The translations under genes were made by a program, and so were the position numbers. A DNA stretch of 50,993 bases, taken from Alectoria sarmentosa. Lineage: Eukaryota > Ascomycota > Lecanoromycetes > Lecanorales > Parmeliaceae. Below the pieces are notes generated by a model. It made no database searches. It saw nothing but the letters and a program-made list of their open reading frames with translations, and was not told where the DNA came from. Location: the NCBI GenBank assembly GCA_009733775.1, contig WOGZ01000246.1:1-50993 (forward strand), in the 5' to 3' direction. Numbering within the stretch: the stretch's first letter is position 1; each line of letters opens with the position of its first letter. Shown piece by piece: positions 22,032-33,039 of this stretch.

Positions 22032-23567
22032 ATGGAGGCTGCAGTCCAGCCCGCGACGCATTACGCTGTCCCTGAAGTTCCTTATCAAGGTCTGCAGTCG
22101 GTACCCTTCCTAGCAGAATCCACAGCGCAGACCGGGACAGACACTAGACACCATACAAACAGCAGAGTGGGAAACGCCTCGACCGCAGATATAGCCTACG
22201 ACAAGGATCCAGTCGCCCAAATACAAGTGGATAGCCAAAGCATTGAGACGTCGACTCCACCAGCACGCAGCACTGATGGAGTCGATGCGAAAATAGACGT
22301 CAACGGCCACCGAGAGGTTCCAATCGCACCAACAAAAGACTGTTCACCGGCGCAGACCACAAAGGACCACCATGAACCAGGTTGTATTGTTGAAAATACC
22401 AATGGCAAGAACACGGTGCCCCAGAATACTCCCAAAAGCAATGGCACGACCGTGGATGCCGTGGACGGAGATGACAATAGAATCTTCACTCTAGCCCCCC
22501 TCCCTCTGACTAACGGCCATCATAAAGATACAAGTACATCTATCAATACCAGTCTCTTTGATGATGTTTGGTCTCCAGCCACCAAACTCAAGCGCCGTCT
22601 CGAGGACACTACAGACTTGATCGTCTGCCCTGGCGTCTATGATGGATTTTCCGCCCGGATTGCGCTGGCGGTGGGCTTCGATGCAATGTACATGGTATGA
22701 AGTAATCTTATACTGTCTAGATTCTGAAGGGGCTGACGGTTTTAGACAGGTGCTGGAACCACTGCTTCAAGGTTGGGCATGGCAGATCTAGGCGTAGCTA
22801 GTCGTACCGACATGAAGGAGCATGCCGACATGATAGCAAATTTGGACCCCAGCAAGATACTCATAGCCGACATGGATACGGGATACGGTGGTGAGTCTGA
22901 TGCGTTCCTCTTCTTTCAATCGTCTTCCCCTAACAAGATAGGACCCATCACCATCACGACGACCGTAAACCAATACATCCGAGCCAACGTAGCAGGATTC
23001 CATATTGAAGACCAGCTCCTCACGAAACGCTGCGGCCATTTAGCCGGGAAAAAAGTAGTCTCTCGCGAAATCTACCTCTCCCGCATCAAAGCCGCCAAAG
23101 CAGCCAAAGACAAAGCACGCTCCGACATTGTCCTCATCGCTAGAACCGACGCGAACCAGCAACACGGTTACGAAGAATGTCTCATCCGCCTGCGCGCCGC
23201 TCGAGATCTCGGCGCCGATGTTGGTCTGCTCGAAGGGTTCAAGAGCAAAGACGAAGCGCGCTGGGCGGTCCGAGATCTGGCGCCGTGGCCTCTGCTGCTG
23301 AATGTGGTTGAGAATGGTCACAGTCCGTTGTTCACGGTGGATGAAGCAAGGGACATGGGGTTCCGGATCATTATTTTTTCTTTTGGAGCTCTGGTGCCGG
23401 CGTATTTGGCGATCAAGGGTGCGTTTGAGCGGTTGAAGACGGAGGGAGTGACGGGCGTGCATGAGACGGATATTAGCCCGAGGAGTATTTTTGACGTCTG
23501 TGGTTTGGAAGAGGCAATGGAGGTGGATGAAATTGCAGGAGGGGAGGATTTCAAGGGTGGTATTTAG
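22032..23567 (+). CDS. Isocitrate lyase/PEP mutase-superfamily enzyme
   Basis: Model: exons 22032-22694, 22746-22890 and 22942-23567, 477 residues; both introns are 51 bp with GTATGA/GTGAGT donors and CTGAC/CTAAC branch points. The catalytic core starts near residue 188. Visible motifs are CPGVYDGFSARIAL, TGAGTTASRLGMAD across intron 1, the metal-binding DMDTGYGG (263-270), FHIEDQ (289-294) and KRCGH with the likely catalytic Cys300. KRCGH is the lyase-type signature (methylisocitrate lyase, oxaloacetate acetylhydrolase), unlike true PEP mutases. Oxaloacetate hydrolysis to oxalate or a C-C lyase reaction is likely; the substrate cannot be fixed. About 190 N-terminal low-complexity N/T/D-rich residues are unusual for a family of about 300. 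The start is the first in-frame ATG; a later start is possible. No PTS1 tail is seen. Confidence 0.88.
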
Positions 23568-23706
23568 GTATTTCTTGGATCAGGCCTTACATGAGCTGGG
23601 AGTGGTTTTCTTGGTTTGAAAGAGGCAACGGAGGTGGATGAAATTGCAGGAGGGGAGGATTTCAAGGGTGGTGTTTAGGTATTTATTGGATCAGGCCTTA
23701 CATGAG
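23501..23706 (+). repeat. Local tandem duplication of the lyase-gene 3' end
   Basis: A 95-bp segment (23501-23595) recurs at 23612-23706, offset by 111 bp. It includes the last 22 codons, the stop and the first bases of 3' UTR. The second copy lies beyond the stop and differs at a few bases, so it acts as a spare, non-translated gene end. Confidence 0.9.
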
Positions 23707-24297
23707 TTTCTTTGTCTTAAGGAGTCGAATTTCCTTACCCTGAATTATTCAACTCTTAGACTTCATCACGGCCAAGGCATTCTTCCAAAGTCAACCAAAC
23801 ATTCATTTCAGCTAAACGTCTCCCAACCCAACGTGCGATACTGCAGCCCATCTCCCCGTTCTGAACAACAATGTCTAACATTCAGCTCGACTTTCGTACC
23901 CACAACTCCAACCAACGGTCATGTTTCTTCCGGACTTCGTGTCCAGTGTCTTCATCCTCGGCTCCAGAACATTTTCTCCATCCGGTGAAGCGGTCTCGAA
24001 GCCAACTGATATTGCAAAGGCGAGACAGCCGGGACACCACACGACTTGAGAAGTAGGTAGGGAAGCATTGTTAAAATAGCACATACGAGATGGGTATGAT
24101 GGATGGCTTATTCTCCCGGGCACCCTGGAACATGTCCAAGTATCTAATTGAACAAGGTGGCTGACTGATAAAATGGGTAGGGGGCTGAGAGACTTAAACC
24201 CTGACAAGCAGCGCCGACTTGAAATGCGGCAGAAATTAGCTTTACCGTTGGTGCTCGCATTGTAATATCGCCATTACAGCTTACAGGCCGATGTAAC
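23707..24297. other. Intergenic spacer between convergent genes
   Basis: About 590 bp separate the plus-strand lyase-family gene from the minus-strand PBP-like gene. Only short overlapping open frames are present, with no recognisable product or repeat. Confidence 0.5.
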
Positions 24298-25349
24298 CTA
24301 ACAAGGAGCCTTGGTGTGGAGCACAACGCCATCAACCGCAAACCTACTCACAACCTTTTGCCCACCATCCGGTCTCGCCATCCACTCCGCAAAAGTATCA
24401 GCCATAGCCTTATTCTCACCATACGCGCCCACCAGTGCATGGGCGGGATTAAGTAGGATATCTGTCTCGTCGTCATCTTTACCCTCCATCTAGATCATAG
24501 TCAGTACTTTCCCGAAACTGACTTATAACTAGGTTCATTGACTTACGAATATCTCCATCTCGTCTCTGATCCATGATTCAACTCCGTACCAAGTGCCCCG
24601 ATCTGTAAGGGTATACTCGTGCAATCGTGCAGCTGTCGCTAGGGCTTGATATGGAAACTCTGGGTTGATGTGGTAGAAGAAGGAAAAAGGATACGACCAT
24701 GGCGTCTGTCCGATTGATGTCCAGATGGCGGATTCTTTGATGTTGGTAGCTGATTTGTCGTACCGGGACAGGAAGCGCACGGCGTTGTCGGAAGCGATTG
24801 CAGCGATGAACAATTGCGAGAAAAGACCTTCGATGGTAGTGTTTTGGGAAGTGGTCAGGTTTGCAGGGTTGTCTTTGGGACCTGTATTATGAGTTCTTGA
24901 ACCAACTGAACAATAGGAGCGTGCATACCAACGAATAGAAAATGATCCCGCCACGCATAAACGTGTTTATCTGCGATACCCTGCGCCATCGCAATCCTTT
25001 CTGCCGCCGTATTGTAAGTGATGCTCAGATCTGCGGAACCATCGGCGAGATGATTAAACGATGCCGTGGTGTCGGATTTGATCCAGGATACGGCAAAGGG
25101 CGGGCATTTGTTGCTGACTTGAACATCTACAAAGGCATCTGCCAACGCTTTAATGAGGCCAGATTGTCCGGCTCCGCCTGTGGCTATTCGGAGTTTGATT
25201 GCCGGGTTGAGATCCTTGGTGTTGCCGTAGTATATTTCTGTTGGCTGGATTTCGCATGTACTTTTCCCGGCGCAAGAATCAAGGTGTGGACGGGAAGCCA
25301 TATATAATGATTTTGTAAATAATAATATAAAAGAATGCAGCGTAACCAT
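24298..25349 (-). CDS. Secreted periplasmic-binding-protein-like protein (TupA/PstS-like)
   Basis: Model on the minus strand: exons 25349-24929, 24881-24547 and 24489-24298, 315 residues; introns of 47 and 57 bp, the second with a TACTGAC branch. The first about 20 residues (MVTLHSFILLFTKSLYMAS) look like a signal peptide or anchor. The rest shows the PBP-like fold signature seen in bacterial tungstate/phosphate-binding proteins: LRIATGGAGQSGLIKALADA, ADGSADLSITYNTAAERIA, WRDHFLFVGPKDNPAN across intron 1, RFLSRYDKSATNIKE, IGQTPWSYPFS, EYTLTDRGTWYGVESW and a C-terminal NPAHALVGAYGENKAMADTF. Such proteins are known in ascomycetes as secreted single-domain proteins without an ABC partner. Bound ligand is unknown; an oxyanion is an inference from the bacterial relatives. 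Confidence 0.85.
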
Positions 25350-25928
25350 TTAACCTCCAGGGCGCGACCCAAATCGGTGGTAAAAAACACCGCATGCCGT
25401 GGCAACCCCGCTTTCTACAAGCGCTCGGGTTCTTCGCTGACATTTGGTCATGTTTCCGAACCAGTATATACACTCTTACGTCTTTGCACAACCTGGTACC
25501 GTAGGACGCTTTGAGGCTGTTGAAGGCGCTTCGTAGCCTCAAAAGGCCTGGAATTTAGGAGTCGAGTCTCGAAGCAATCCACAAAAACAAAAGGGATGAC
25601 ATTGCGCTCAATATTCACACATGCTTCTCTACCTGGAGAGAAAAGGCAACTCGAAAAGTGCGTTGCATCTTCGAATACATATTTAGATTTCCGGCAGGGG
25701 GTTGAGCCGCCATTCCGCGTGCTTAGTAAATATGGATATTGTTGGAATGGGATCTTTGAATCAGCGGAGTAATTCTTACCCGATCCTCATCTTTCAGCCC
25801 TACGACATGGATAAGCCATTTCGTCATTTTGCTTGGCTCGGAAGCTGATGGACGTTGAATGTCAGAGTCTAATACAACTCATCAGCCACTTGAACTCTCA
25901 CAATACTTGATCCACTTGCTGCTAGAAT
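25350..25928. other. Divergent intergenic/promoter region
   Basis: About 580 bp lie between the start codons of the minus-strand PBP-like gene and the plus-strand Sec14-like gene. It contains no supported gene and probably serves both promoters. Confidence 0.5.
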
Positions 25929-27474
25929 ATGGACAACGACCAGCATGGCCCTCCACCAGCCGAAGCCGCCAGCGCTGAGACGCGGCTCAAAGGTCACGTC
26001 GGACATCTCACTAGGGAAGAAGAGTCTGCGTTTGATGAATTTAGGAAGCTGGCTGCAAAACAAGGCTTTTATACGCCTGCTGCAGATGACAAGAAAGCCA
26101 GTCATGATGATGGCACCCTCGTGTATGCAGTCCCACGTTTGTTGACACCGCTGATCTTTCCAGGCGGTATTTACGAGCTCGGAAGTTTGTCCCCCAAGAG
26201 GCTTTTGTCCAGTTCAAAGATACAGAGATATGGCGGAAAGACAACGACCTAGACGCTCTTTACGAGAAGATTGATATCCACGACTATCAGGAAGCTAGGA
26301 GTGTCGTGAGTTGTATGTATCGATTGGATGCATGCGCTGACTGTCAAGTACCCACAATGGACCGGTCGTCGCGATAAACGCGGCATTCCTGTCTATCTCT
26401 ACGAAGTCGGCAAGCTGGACTCCAAAAAGATGATTGCATATTCCTCCGCCACTTCCAAATCCAAATCTCGAGGGCCATCGCCGTCGAGGATGCTTCGGCT
26501 TTTTGCATTGTATGAGAATCTTACTCGTTTCGTCATGCCATTGTGTTCTGCGGTACCAGGCAGACCCAATCCGGAAACACCAGTCGATCAATCGAATAAT
26601 ATTGTCGACATTTCTCATGTAGGGCTCAAGCAATTCTGGAATTTGAGAAGTCATATGCAGGATGCGAGTCAGCTGGCTACTGCTCATTACCCAGAGACCT
26701 TGGATAGAATATTTGTATGATTCCCAATCTATGATGAAGCGTATGTTGACAATACAGATTATTGGCGCACCGTCTTTCTTTCCTACCGTTTGGGGTTGGA
26801 TCAAGAAATGGTTTGACCCCATTACTACCTCGAAAATATTCATTCTCTCTCATCATCAAGTCCTACCCACATTGTCATCCTTTATCGACATTGCAGACAT
26901 TCCGAAAAAATACGGCGGCGGACTGGATTTTGAATGCGGAAAATTGCCAGTTTTGGATCAGCAAGTTCGAGATTGTCTCAGTATAACGGCAGGACCAGGT
27001 GCAGAGAAGATGTTCCTCACAGCACCCGTTAGATGGATTGACGTTGGAGACGACGACGAAATGACAGCATTGGGTGTGGGAAGTATGGACGGGAAACAGA
27101 GGAAAGAGACTGTCGCAACGTTGCACTCTCTTGCTGTTCGAGTTGCCACCAGCTCTAGCAGACACACACAGAGTTGGACTGAGACCATTGGCGCTCCAGC
27201 AACTCGACCTCCCACCCATCACAGTCAAAATGTCCTACCCCGTCCTGTCTCCAAAGGCCAGAATGACCAACCTACAAGTATTGAAACTGCTCCAATAGCA
27301 AAAATCAGCACTACGTCTCTGCACGATCAAACACTTCCGATTCTGCAACATCCTCTTCAGAATGGAGGACCGCCAGACAACATTAGGATGCCTCCACCTA
27401 CTCAAATTGAGCGAACCAAGACCGATTTCTTCACACCTCCTAGCGATCCTTCAGATATGAAGACACTTGAATAG
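25929..27474 (+). CDS. Sec14-like CRAL-TRIO domain protein
   Basis: Model: exons 25929-26122, 26164-26305, 26349-26714 and 26758-27474, 472 residues; introns are only 41, 43 and 43 bp. The CRAL-TRIO N-terminal helical part includes LTREEESAFDEFRKLAAKQG and VRYLRARKFVPQEAFVQF (across intron 1). The lipid-binding domain follows with YPQWTGRRDKRGIPVYLYEV (from residue 113), VGLKQFWNLRSHMQDASQL, HYPETLDRIF, then IIGAPSFFPTVWGWIKKWFDP (from 235), TTSKIFIL and IPKKYGGGLDFE. Family proteins exchange phosphatidylinositol and phosphatidylcholine between membranes and support Golgi traffic. The C-terminal 120 residues are low complexity and P/T-rich, with no domain I recognise. Every exon joint restores the conserved reading, so the model is well supported. 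Confidence 0.93.
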
Positions 27475-28744
27475 GCAGAGCGTTATCATGGCGATTGTTA
27501 TTTCTTTGATGTTGGCGCATTTTGTATAAAGAAATCCAATACATAGACTTGATTAGGGTTCAAGGCATGCACAAAGTCTCCCGCTTGTCGACGTCAAGGT
27601 GCGACTTTTGGATGAATGGTAGGATAATGTAGCAGTTTTTAACAAACTGTAAAAGCATTAAATGTGAATGAATAATTAAAAACAGTAACCACCAAATCAC
27701 CTCAACACTATCAACAGGGTAAGTTAGGGTTTAACCCTACTCCAATTTTCTGCGCGGGGACGCCGACAAAGCATTCATTGTCATCCGTCCCACGTCAGAC
27801 CAAGTCATTTGATGGTCTGATCTTACTTCATTACGATTCACCATAATATACGTCGCTAGCCTTACTTTGTTACTAACAGAGGATGATTTGAAGGTTTCGG
27901 CAAGCCTGGACAAGCAATTGTGAGTGATTTCAAGCATCAAACGATACGAAAGGAGTCTCAGTGTGAGGGCCCGATTAAATTTACTGATTTCATTTTGATT
28001 CTGATGTTGACAAAATAATGAGCTTTCCAGCCTGTGTGCGACATCTGTCATGCAAGCTGATTCAACGGCCCGAAGGATTCGATCCTCCCGTGCGGCTGAA
28101 CCTCGTGGTCCAACACCCCTTGTTTGTTTCAGGAGGCTATGTTACAGAATCTGTCGCTAGGAAATGGTTACATCTCCCAACCCATCAATTTCCACCAATA
28201 ATATTAAGAGCCAACACCAAATGATGGAAATAATCCATTCGACACGGCCTTGGGCTTACTCTTCTTTGTTCACATTTAGAATGCCTCCTCAGGGAACGCT
28301 CAGCCTAAAAGCAATAAAAATATAATTGCGGCCGACTGCTTATTCCTGAGATGCTCCTACCCCATAGTCATCTTCAATCTCGTTGTACAGCCCACGGAGC
28401 CATGTTTCGCGAGACCCAGTCAGCAACGTATTGACTCTTTCAATGGAGGCCTGAAATCCTCTGCACATATAATGGATTCCATTTCTCTATCTTTTGAAAA
28501 TATCTACTGAGACTCATTCTCATTATATTTATATTCTCTCTATTCACACGCTCGGCTGCCTATATATATCATTAAATCCTTCGTAAGTCTTGTCCAAAAC
28601 TCCGTCTATTTTGTCCCGCCCAGTCTTTGAAAAGCCTCACTCTCGTTTGTTCAATCTCCTTTGTTTCTGTTTATAAATGTGCAAAGCCGTCGGCACGCTG
28701 GCTAAGAAATCAGTAGAGCGGCGAGAAACAGAGATTCCACCGGC
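27475..28744. other. Intergenic region
   Basis: About 1.27 kb without a supported gene. A short head-to-head telomere-like motif, TTAGGGTTTAACCCTA, sits at 27724-27739. Toward 28480-28700 the plus strand is AT/pyrimidine-rich (CTATTCACACG, TTGTTCAATCTCC), as in fungal promoters, and leads into the MACPF-like gene. Confidence 0.5.
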
Positions 28745-30923
28745 ATGTCATTCCTTGCTCCATACACCAATGCCATGAGGCTTGGCCAAGGGTAAGAATC
28801 ACTCATCTTCACAAGTTCCACTAACAATTCCAGCTTCAATTCATACACCCAGGAAATCTGCATCGAAAATGCCGTCCTCATCGAACCTGCTCGAAAAGCC
28901 CGTCTCAGCAGTGGTACAATTGCCGCTAGACGCGCCAGCCAGCCAGTCTCCCATTCTCCACTCCACCCATCTACCGACACCACACTCAACCCAAAAGGTA
29001 GTACCGAGTCATTAGCCTCGGATGCCGCACATTCAGTCGACATGGTACGTAAGATCTCGAGCTCATCTGCTCCCGGCAACTACGTCACCCTCTCTGTTCC
29101 AGCAACCACCGTCCACCCAGCCGAATTACCACCGCACAAAAACGTCGTCCAAATAGTAACCTACTCATCTCGCATGGTCGACAACGTCTCCGACATTGTG
29201 CAAGCCCTCAACATCTCCTCCAGTGCATCGATAAAATATGGCACCATCAAAGGTGCCGGCAGTGCTTCCATTGTCAATGAAAACAAAGTCAACCAATCCG
29301 ACCTCAACTACATTGTCACCGTCAAAGTAACCAACGAGACTTCACCCGTCGCTGATAAAATGACCTTTAACCCGATACCCGAGATGGAAAATTCCAAATT
29401 CACCGACGTCTTTGGCGACTGTTTCATCAGCGGATTTACCGAAGGTGGTGAATTTAGTGCCATTGTCAGCATCAAAGTGACCGACAAGTCGAAAATATCG
29501 GCCGTCAAAGCCGCCGCTGAAGCTGAAATTGCCATTGCAGCTGCACCTGGGTTATCGGTTGGGACGAAGAACAGTCTTGACAAGAGCAAAAGCGACGTAT
29601 GGGACGACACCGAGACGACCATATCCGTCAATTGGGCCGGTGGAGGAGACCTGAAGCCGGCCGACGAAAAATGGGATCTCGCCACCGTTGTAGACGTTGC
29701 CACGCGATTTCCGCATCTAGTCCAAACATGTGCGCAGCGCACCTCGGCAGTCTTGACACGATACACCAGCCTGCGGAGTTTCAATGAAGCCAACGCCAGG
29801 AACCCGACCGAAGACAAATTCCGCATCCTAGACTATGACCTCTGCTCGTTGTACACACAAGATCTATTCAGCGCCTTCCTGGCCTACAAGAACATCTGGG
29901 CCGAGCTCTCCGATATGATGAAGAGTCCAGACCATTACCGCGAGCGGGACCCAAGCACCGATATCCCGAATCCGATCCAACTCACACCGCGAAGCTTGAA
30001 CGAGGCAAGATCCCTTGCGCGGAAAGCACTCACTCAGATCACCGACGTGACCAAGGAATTGATATACAACCCCGCAATGGCCGATCTAGATGAGCAAGGG
30101 AATCAAAGGCCAGTACCATACACCTGGCCTGGAGAGATTCGAAAGAGGATGCCCGTAAGTATTCCTTCCACGCTCCAAATACAACTGACAGTTACAGGTC
30201 CGGCACCATGGCCTTACAATCCGCGAACAGGCCGACCTCGTCCGCCGCGATACCAACTACGGCCTCCTCACGTCGCAAGAGGTTGAAAAGATTGGTCTCT
30301 GGGCTCGCGATGACGATCTTGAATTCGCCCCCTTGGTCGGCGACCACCTACCCGTATCGACCTCGTGGCTGCACCGCCGAAAAGACTCCCTATTCTGCAC
30401 CCTCGACGACGAGCAAAGTTCCAAGACCCTCGACGATCTCTCCAAACTCCGCCTGCACGCCCACGAATGCCGCTCGATCAATTGGCTCGCAATCATCAAT
30501 CAACAAACCCATTCCAAAAAATGTCACGGCCGCCTCTCAGCCATCACCTTTAGCACCACCGGCGACCCTTCCTCAACCGCCAACCCCTCTGGCACGCACC
30601 ACGTCGTCGGACGCGCGAGTTCGAACCCTTCCTTCTGGTCGCAGCCGCTGGCCGATTTCAAGCGCATGACGGCGAGCAAGATCCGTATTGAGTGGGCACC
30701 CGGGACCGGCTGTTTGGCGGCGCTCATTGTGCTGGACGAGCACAGGCAGGAGTTGACGAGCTGGAAGGAGTATGACCAGGGCAAGGTGGCCATGCCGCCG
30801 GGGTTGAAGAGTGTGGAGCAGGAGGCGCCAGATGGGAGGGGTGGATGGGTGTTGGCGGGGTTTTGGGGACATGAGGATGGGATGGTAATATCGAGTGTGG
30901 GGGCGATTTGGAGGAAGGTCTGA
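28745..30923 (+). CDS. MACPF-like candidate pore-forming protein
   Basis: Model: exons 28745-28791, 28834-30154 and 30198-30923, 697 residues; introns are 42 bp (CTAAC branch, TTCCAG acceptor) and 43 bp. The tiny first exon restores a MRLGQGFNSYTQEICIENAV opening. The central region has features of the membrane-attack-complex/perforin group: an alternating small-residue segment (IKYGTIKGAGSASI) followed by SDLNYIVTVKVTN, and FGDCFISGFTEGG at residues 209-221, resembling the MACPF signature with its paired glycines. A helical middle (ATRFPHLVQTCAQRTSAVL, LRSFNEAN) and a beta-rich tail with aromatic and GG residues (about 590-697) follow. No signal peptide is seen, as in other fungal members. 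Pore formation is an inference from family resemblance. It converges on the membrane-protein gene downstream. Confidence 0.75.
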
Positions 30924-31367
30924 GAGTGATTGGGTTTGGAAGAGTTGTAATGATACGTATGGGCTTTGATGGCGATGGTGTTGGTTGGAGGGGGTTTTTA
31001 GACGTTTGGAGTCTTGGTGGCAGGTTTTATCCTTTGCTTTGGTCTGATTCCAGCAAAGGCGTTGGGGTCTTTGTACCTGTTTGGAATGTCATCTTTGGGC
31101 GTTTGGCGAATGATCTTTGGGAGATCGGCTCGTCTTTCTGATATTGGACCTTTTGAACAGCAGTCGATCTATACCCTATATACAGTATTTTCACTCCAAA
31201 TGTGTCGCATGTGACTTTTGCTTTGACATGTCCCTTTGTGCCTTTCTCAACAACGGTAGTAGAGTACTGTTCTCTACCCGATCGCCTTCCAACTCTATGC
31301 CAGAACAACAGCGCAATACCTCTATTCTGCCAACAGGCAGGTCGGCAACACCAGGTAACAGCCCAAT

Positions 31368-31649
31368 ATGTCGTTCAATGTCCAAGTCAATGGACCAGCT
31401 CTTTGTCTTCCCTCACGGACCTTTGTTGACCACGTTGGCCTTGGACGTTGTGGCTTCTTTAATGGTATCTGCGGTTCTGATTTGCCCTGTGTCCCGTTAC
31501 TCTTCCGCTTCCTCCTTCATTGTGTTTGCGGGGATTATTGTCAAGGAGCAACTCTTTCCGGGTACCGCCCTTCACTGGAGATTGCACGTGCAGCTTATGA
31601 GGATTACTGTTGCGAGGATGTTATTATTCAATTCGACGTGGTCACTTGA
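31368..31649 (+). CDS. Possible small cysteine-rich ORF
   Basis: An ATG-initiated 93-codon frame starts MSFNVQVNGPALCLPS and holds nine cysteines, including a CVCGDYC cluster and a late CC pair. It overlaps the 3' end of the minus-strand membrane-protein gene by 22 bp. I recognise no family, there is no clear signal peptide, and a spliced version was not found. It may be a chance frame within the spacer between two convergent genes. Confidence 0.25.
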   Translation: MSFNVQVNGPALCLPSRTFVDHVGLGRCGFFNGICGSDLPCVPLLFRFLLHCVCGDYCQGATLSGYRPSLEIARAAYEDYCCEDVIIQFDVVT

Positions 31650-32564
31650 AAGTACAGCGCCACCAGAGCCAATTCAGCTATTGTATGCGTCAGTATTATA
31701 ACCAATTAATCCTGCAGTGGCGAAATGCTTACCAGCAGCACCACTAAGCACGAATCCCATGACTGTAAAGACGGTCTGCAATTGTCCTCCCCTTACCACC
31801 CACACAATAGACACGATTATTATAGCAATGGTGATGAGTATGGCTATGATGGCAAATTTCTCCGCCCACAGTCCCTCTTGAAATTCGAGCCCGACTGGCT
31901 TCCCACCGTCACTGGCTTTGAACTCTGTGAACCAGTCGACCCAATCGTGCGCGGGACGTAAGCGGTCAGGATGGTGGATGGCGTGCATGAAGGAGTGACA
32001 GTGGGGGTTGTCCTTGGCGGGTTTGGGGATAGGGACATCGTTGGGCGTGTACTGTGCGATGGTGTCAGCATTGTATGCTCGTCTGGTCCCCGCTGCAGTT
32101 GCTCCTGCAATTTATTCCATGTGCATATTATTCCTATTATTCATCGACTCCACAATAGAATGGCCAGACTTGACTGCAGAGTGTACCTCGATCGATATGA
32201 TGTGTTTCAACTGCTTGAATCCAAATATCCGCCTCCAAACCCCCTGCAGTTCATCCCTATAAATGTGCCGTATCTCTTTCCATAGTTCCCTATCATCATC
32301 CCTCCTTCTATCAAATGTAAACGGAGCAGTGCGCCAACGATACGAAGGGGCGCCATGAGAGACGCAGAGTTTGAGCTCCACTTTGGAAGGCAGTGGCTTT
32401 TCCCGCGGCATATCGTATCCTCTGCCTGAATGTCGCCTACGTCGTTTGGGAGATCCAAAGTCATCGCCTGAGCGTCTGCCTCGACCTCCTTGAGGAACAG
32501 GTGGGATGCGAGGGCCTGAAGAGTCATCGGAGCCGGATGGGGCGCGAGATTTGCGTTGCGACAT
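31628..32564 (-). CDS. Small membrane protein with basic N-terminus
   Basis: Model on the minus strand: exons 32564-32187, 32051-31733 and 31677-31628, 248 residues; introns of 135 and 55 bp, the second with a TACTGAC branch. The N-terminal 50 residues are S/R/G/P-rich with an SPKRRRRHSGRG cluster. A soluble part includes LWKEIRHIYRDELQGVWRRI and, across intron 1, IEYTPNDVPIPKPAKDNPHC and HHPDRLRPAHDWVDWF. One clear membrane span lies at about 192-212 (FAIIAILITIAIIIVSIVWVV) and a second hydrophobic stretch at 218-245, completed by the last exon. The arrangement recalls a lineage-restricted ascomycete family of unknown function. Start chosen at the MSQRKS methionine; an in-frame ATG 16 codons upstream exists. 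Confidence 0.8.
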
Positions 32565-33039
32565 GATGGTGGCGTATGACTCTATAATGGCTGTCAAAGC
32601 ATGGCAATGCAACCGTGACGATTTGTGCTATTGATTTCGAGGCGATGACTGCGACAAGAAGAGGAAAAGGAAGAGAAGCTGAGCTGCCTTGGTGAAACAA
32701 GATCGGAGATACCAACGAGCCAAGTCCGGGGTTGGAGGCTTGGCCCACGTGTGGCTTTCTGTCATCACCGTACATGATGCATAAGCCCAAGGCATGCGCG
32801 GCGTTTATTGCAGGTAATAATTCCACGAATTATACAGAGCATATCACTGTGAAATGGTCTATTCTGCGCACAGTTTCTGCCTGAACTGTCGTTGGTGTAG
32901 GTTCCTTTTAAGGTACAGCCTGATAGCCACTTCAAGCGGCGAGTCATCTGACATTGGCTTGCATTTCTACTCAAGTATTACTTGATTTCCATTCTTCGTT
33001 CATTTACAACCAAATTCTTTGGCTGCTCAATAAATCAAC
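32565..33039. other. Divergent intergenic/promoter region
   Basis: About 475 bp lie between the starts of the minus-strand membrane-protein gene and the plus-strand LPAEL-motif gene. The last 60 bp before the plus-strand ATG are pyrimidine-rich. No gene is supported. Confidence 0.5.

Noticed and set aside
22298..23567. True PEP mutase with a phosphonate pathway
   Set aside because: The KRCGH motif is lyase-type and no partner such as phosphonopyruvate decarboxylase is near, so phosphonate synthesis is not supported.
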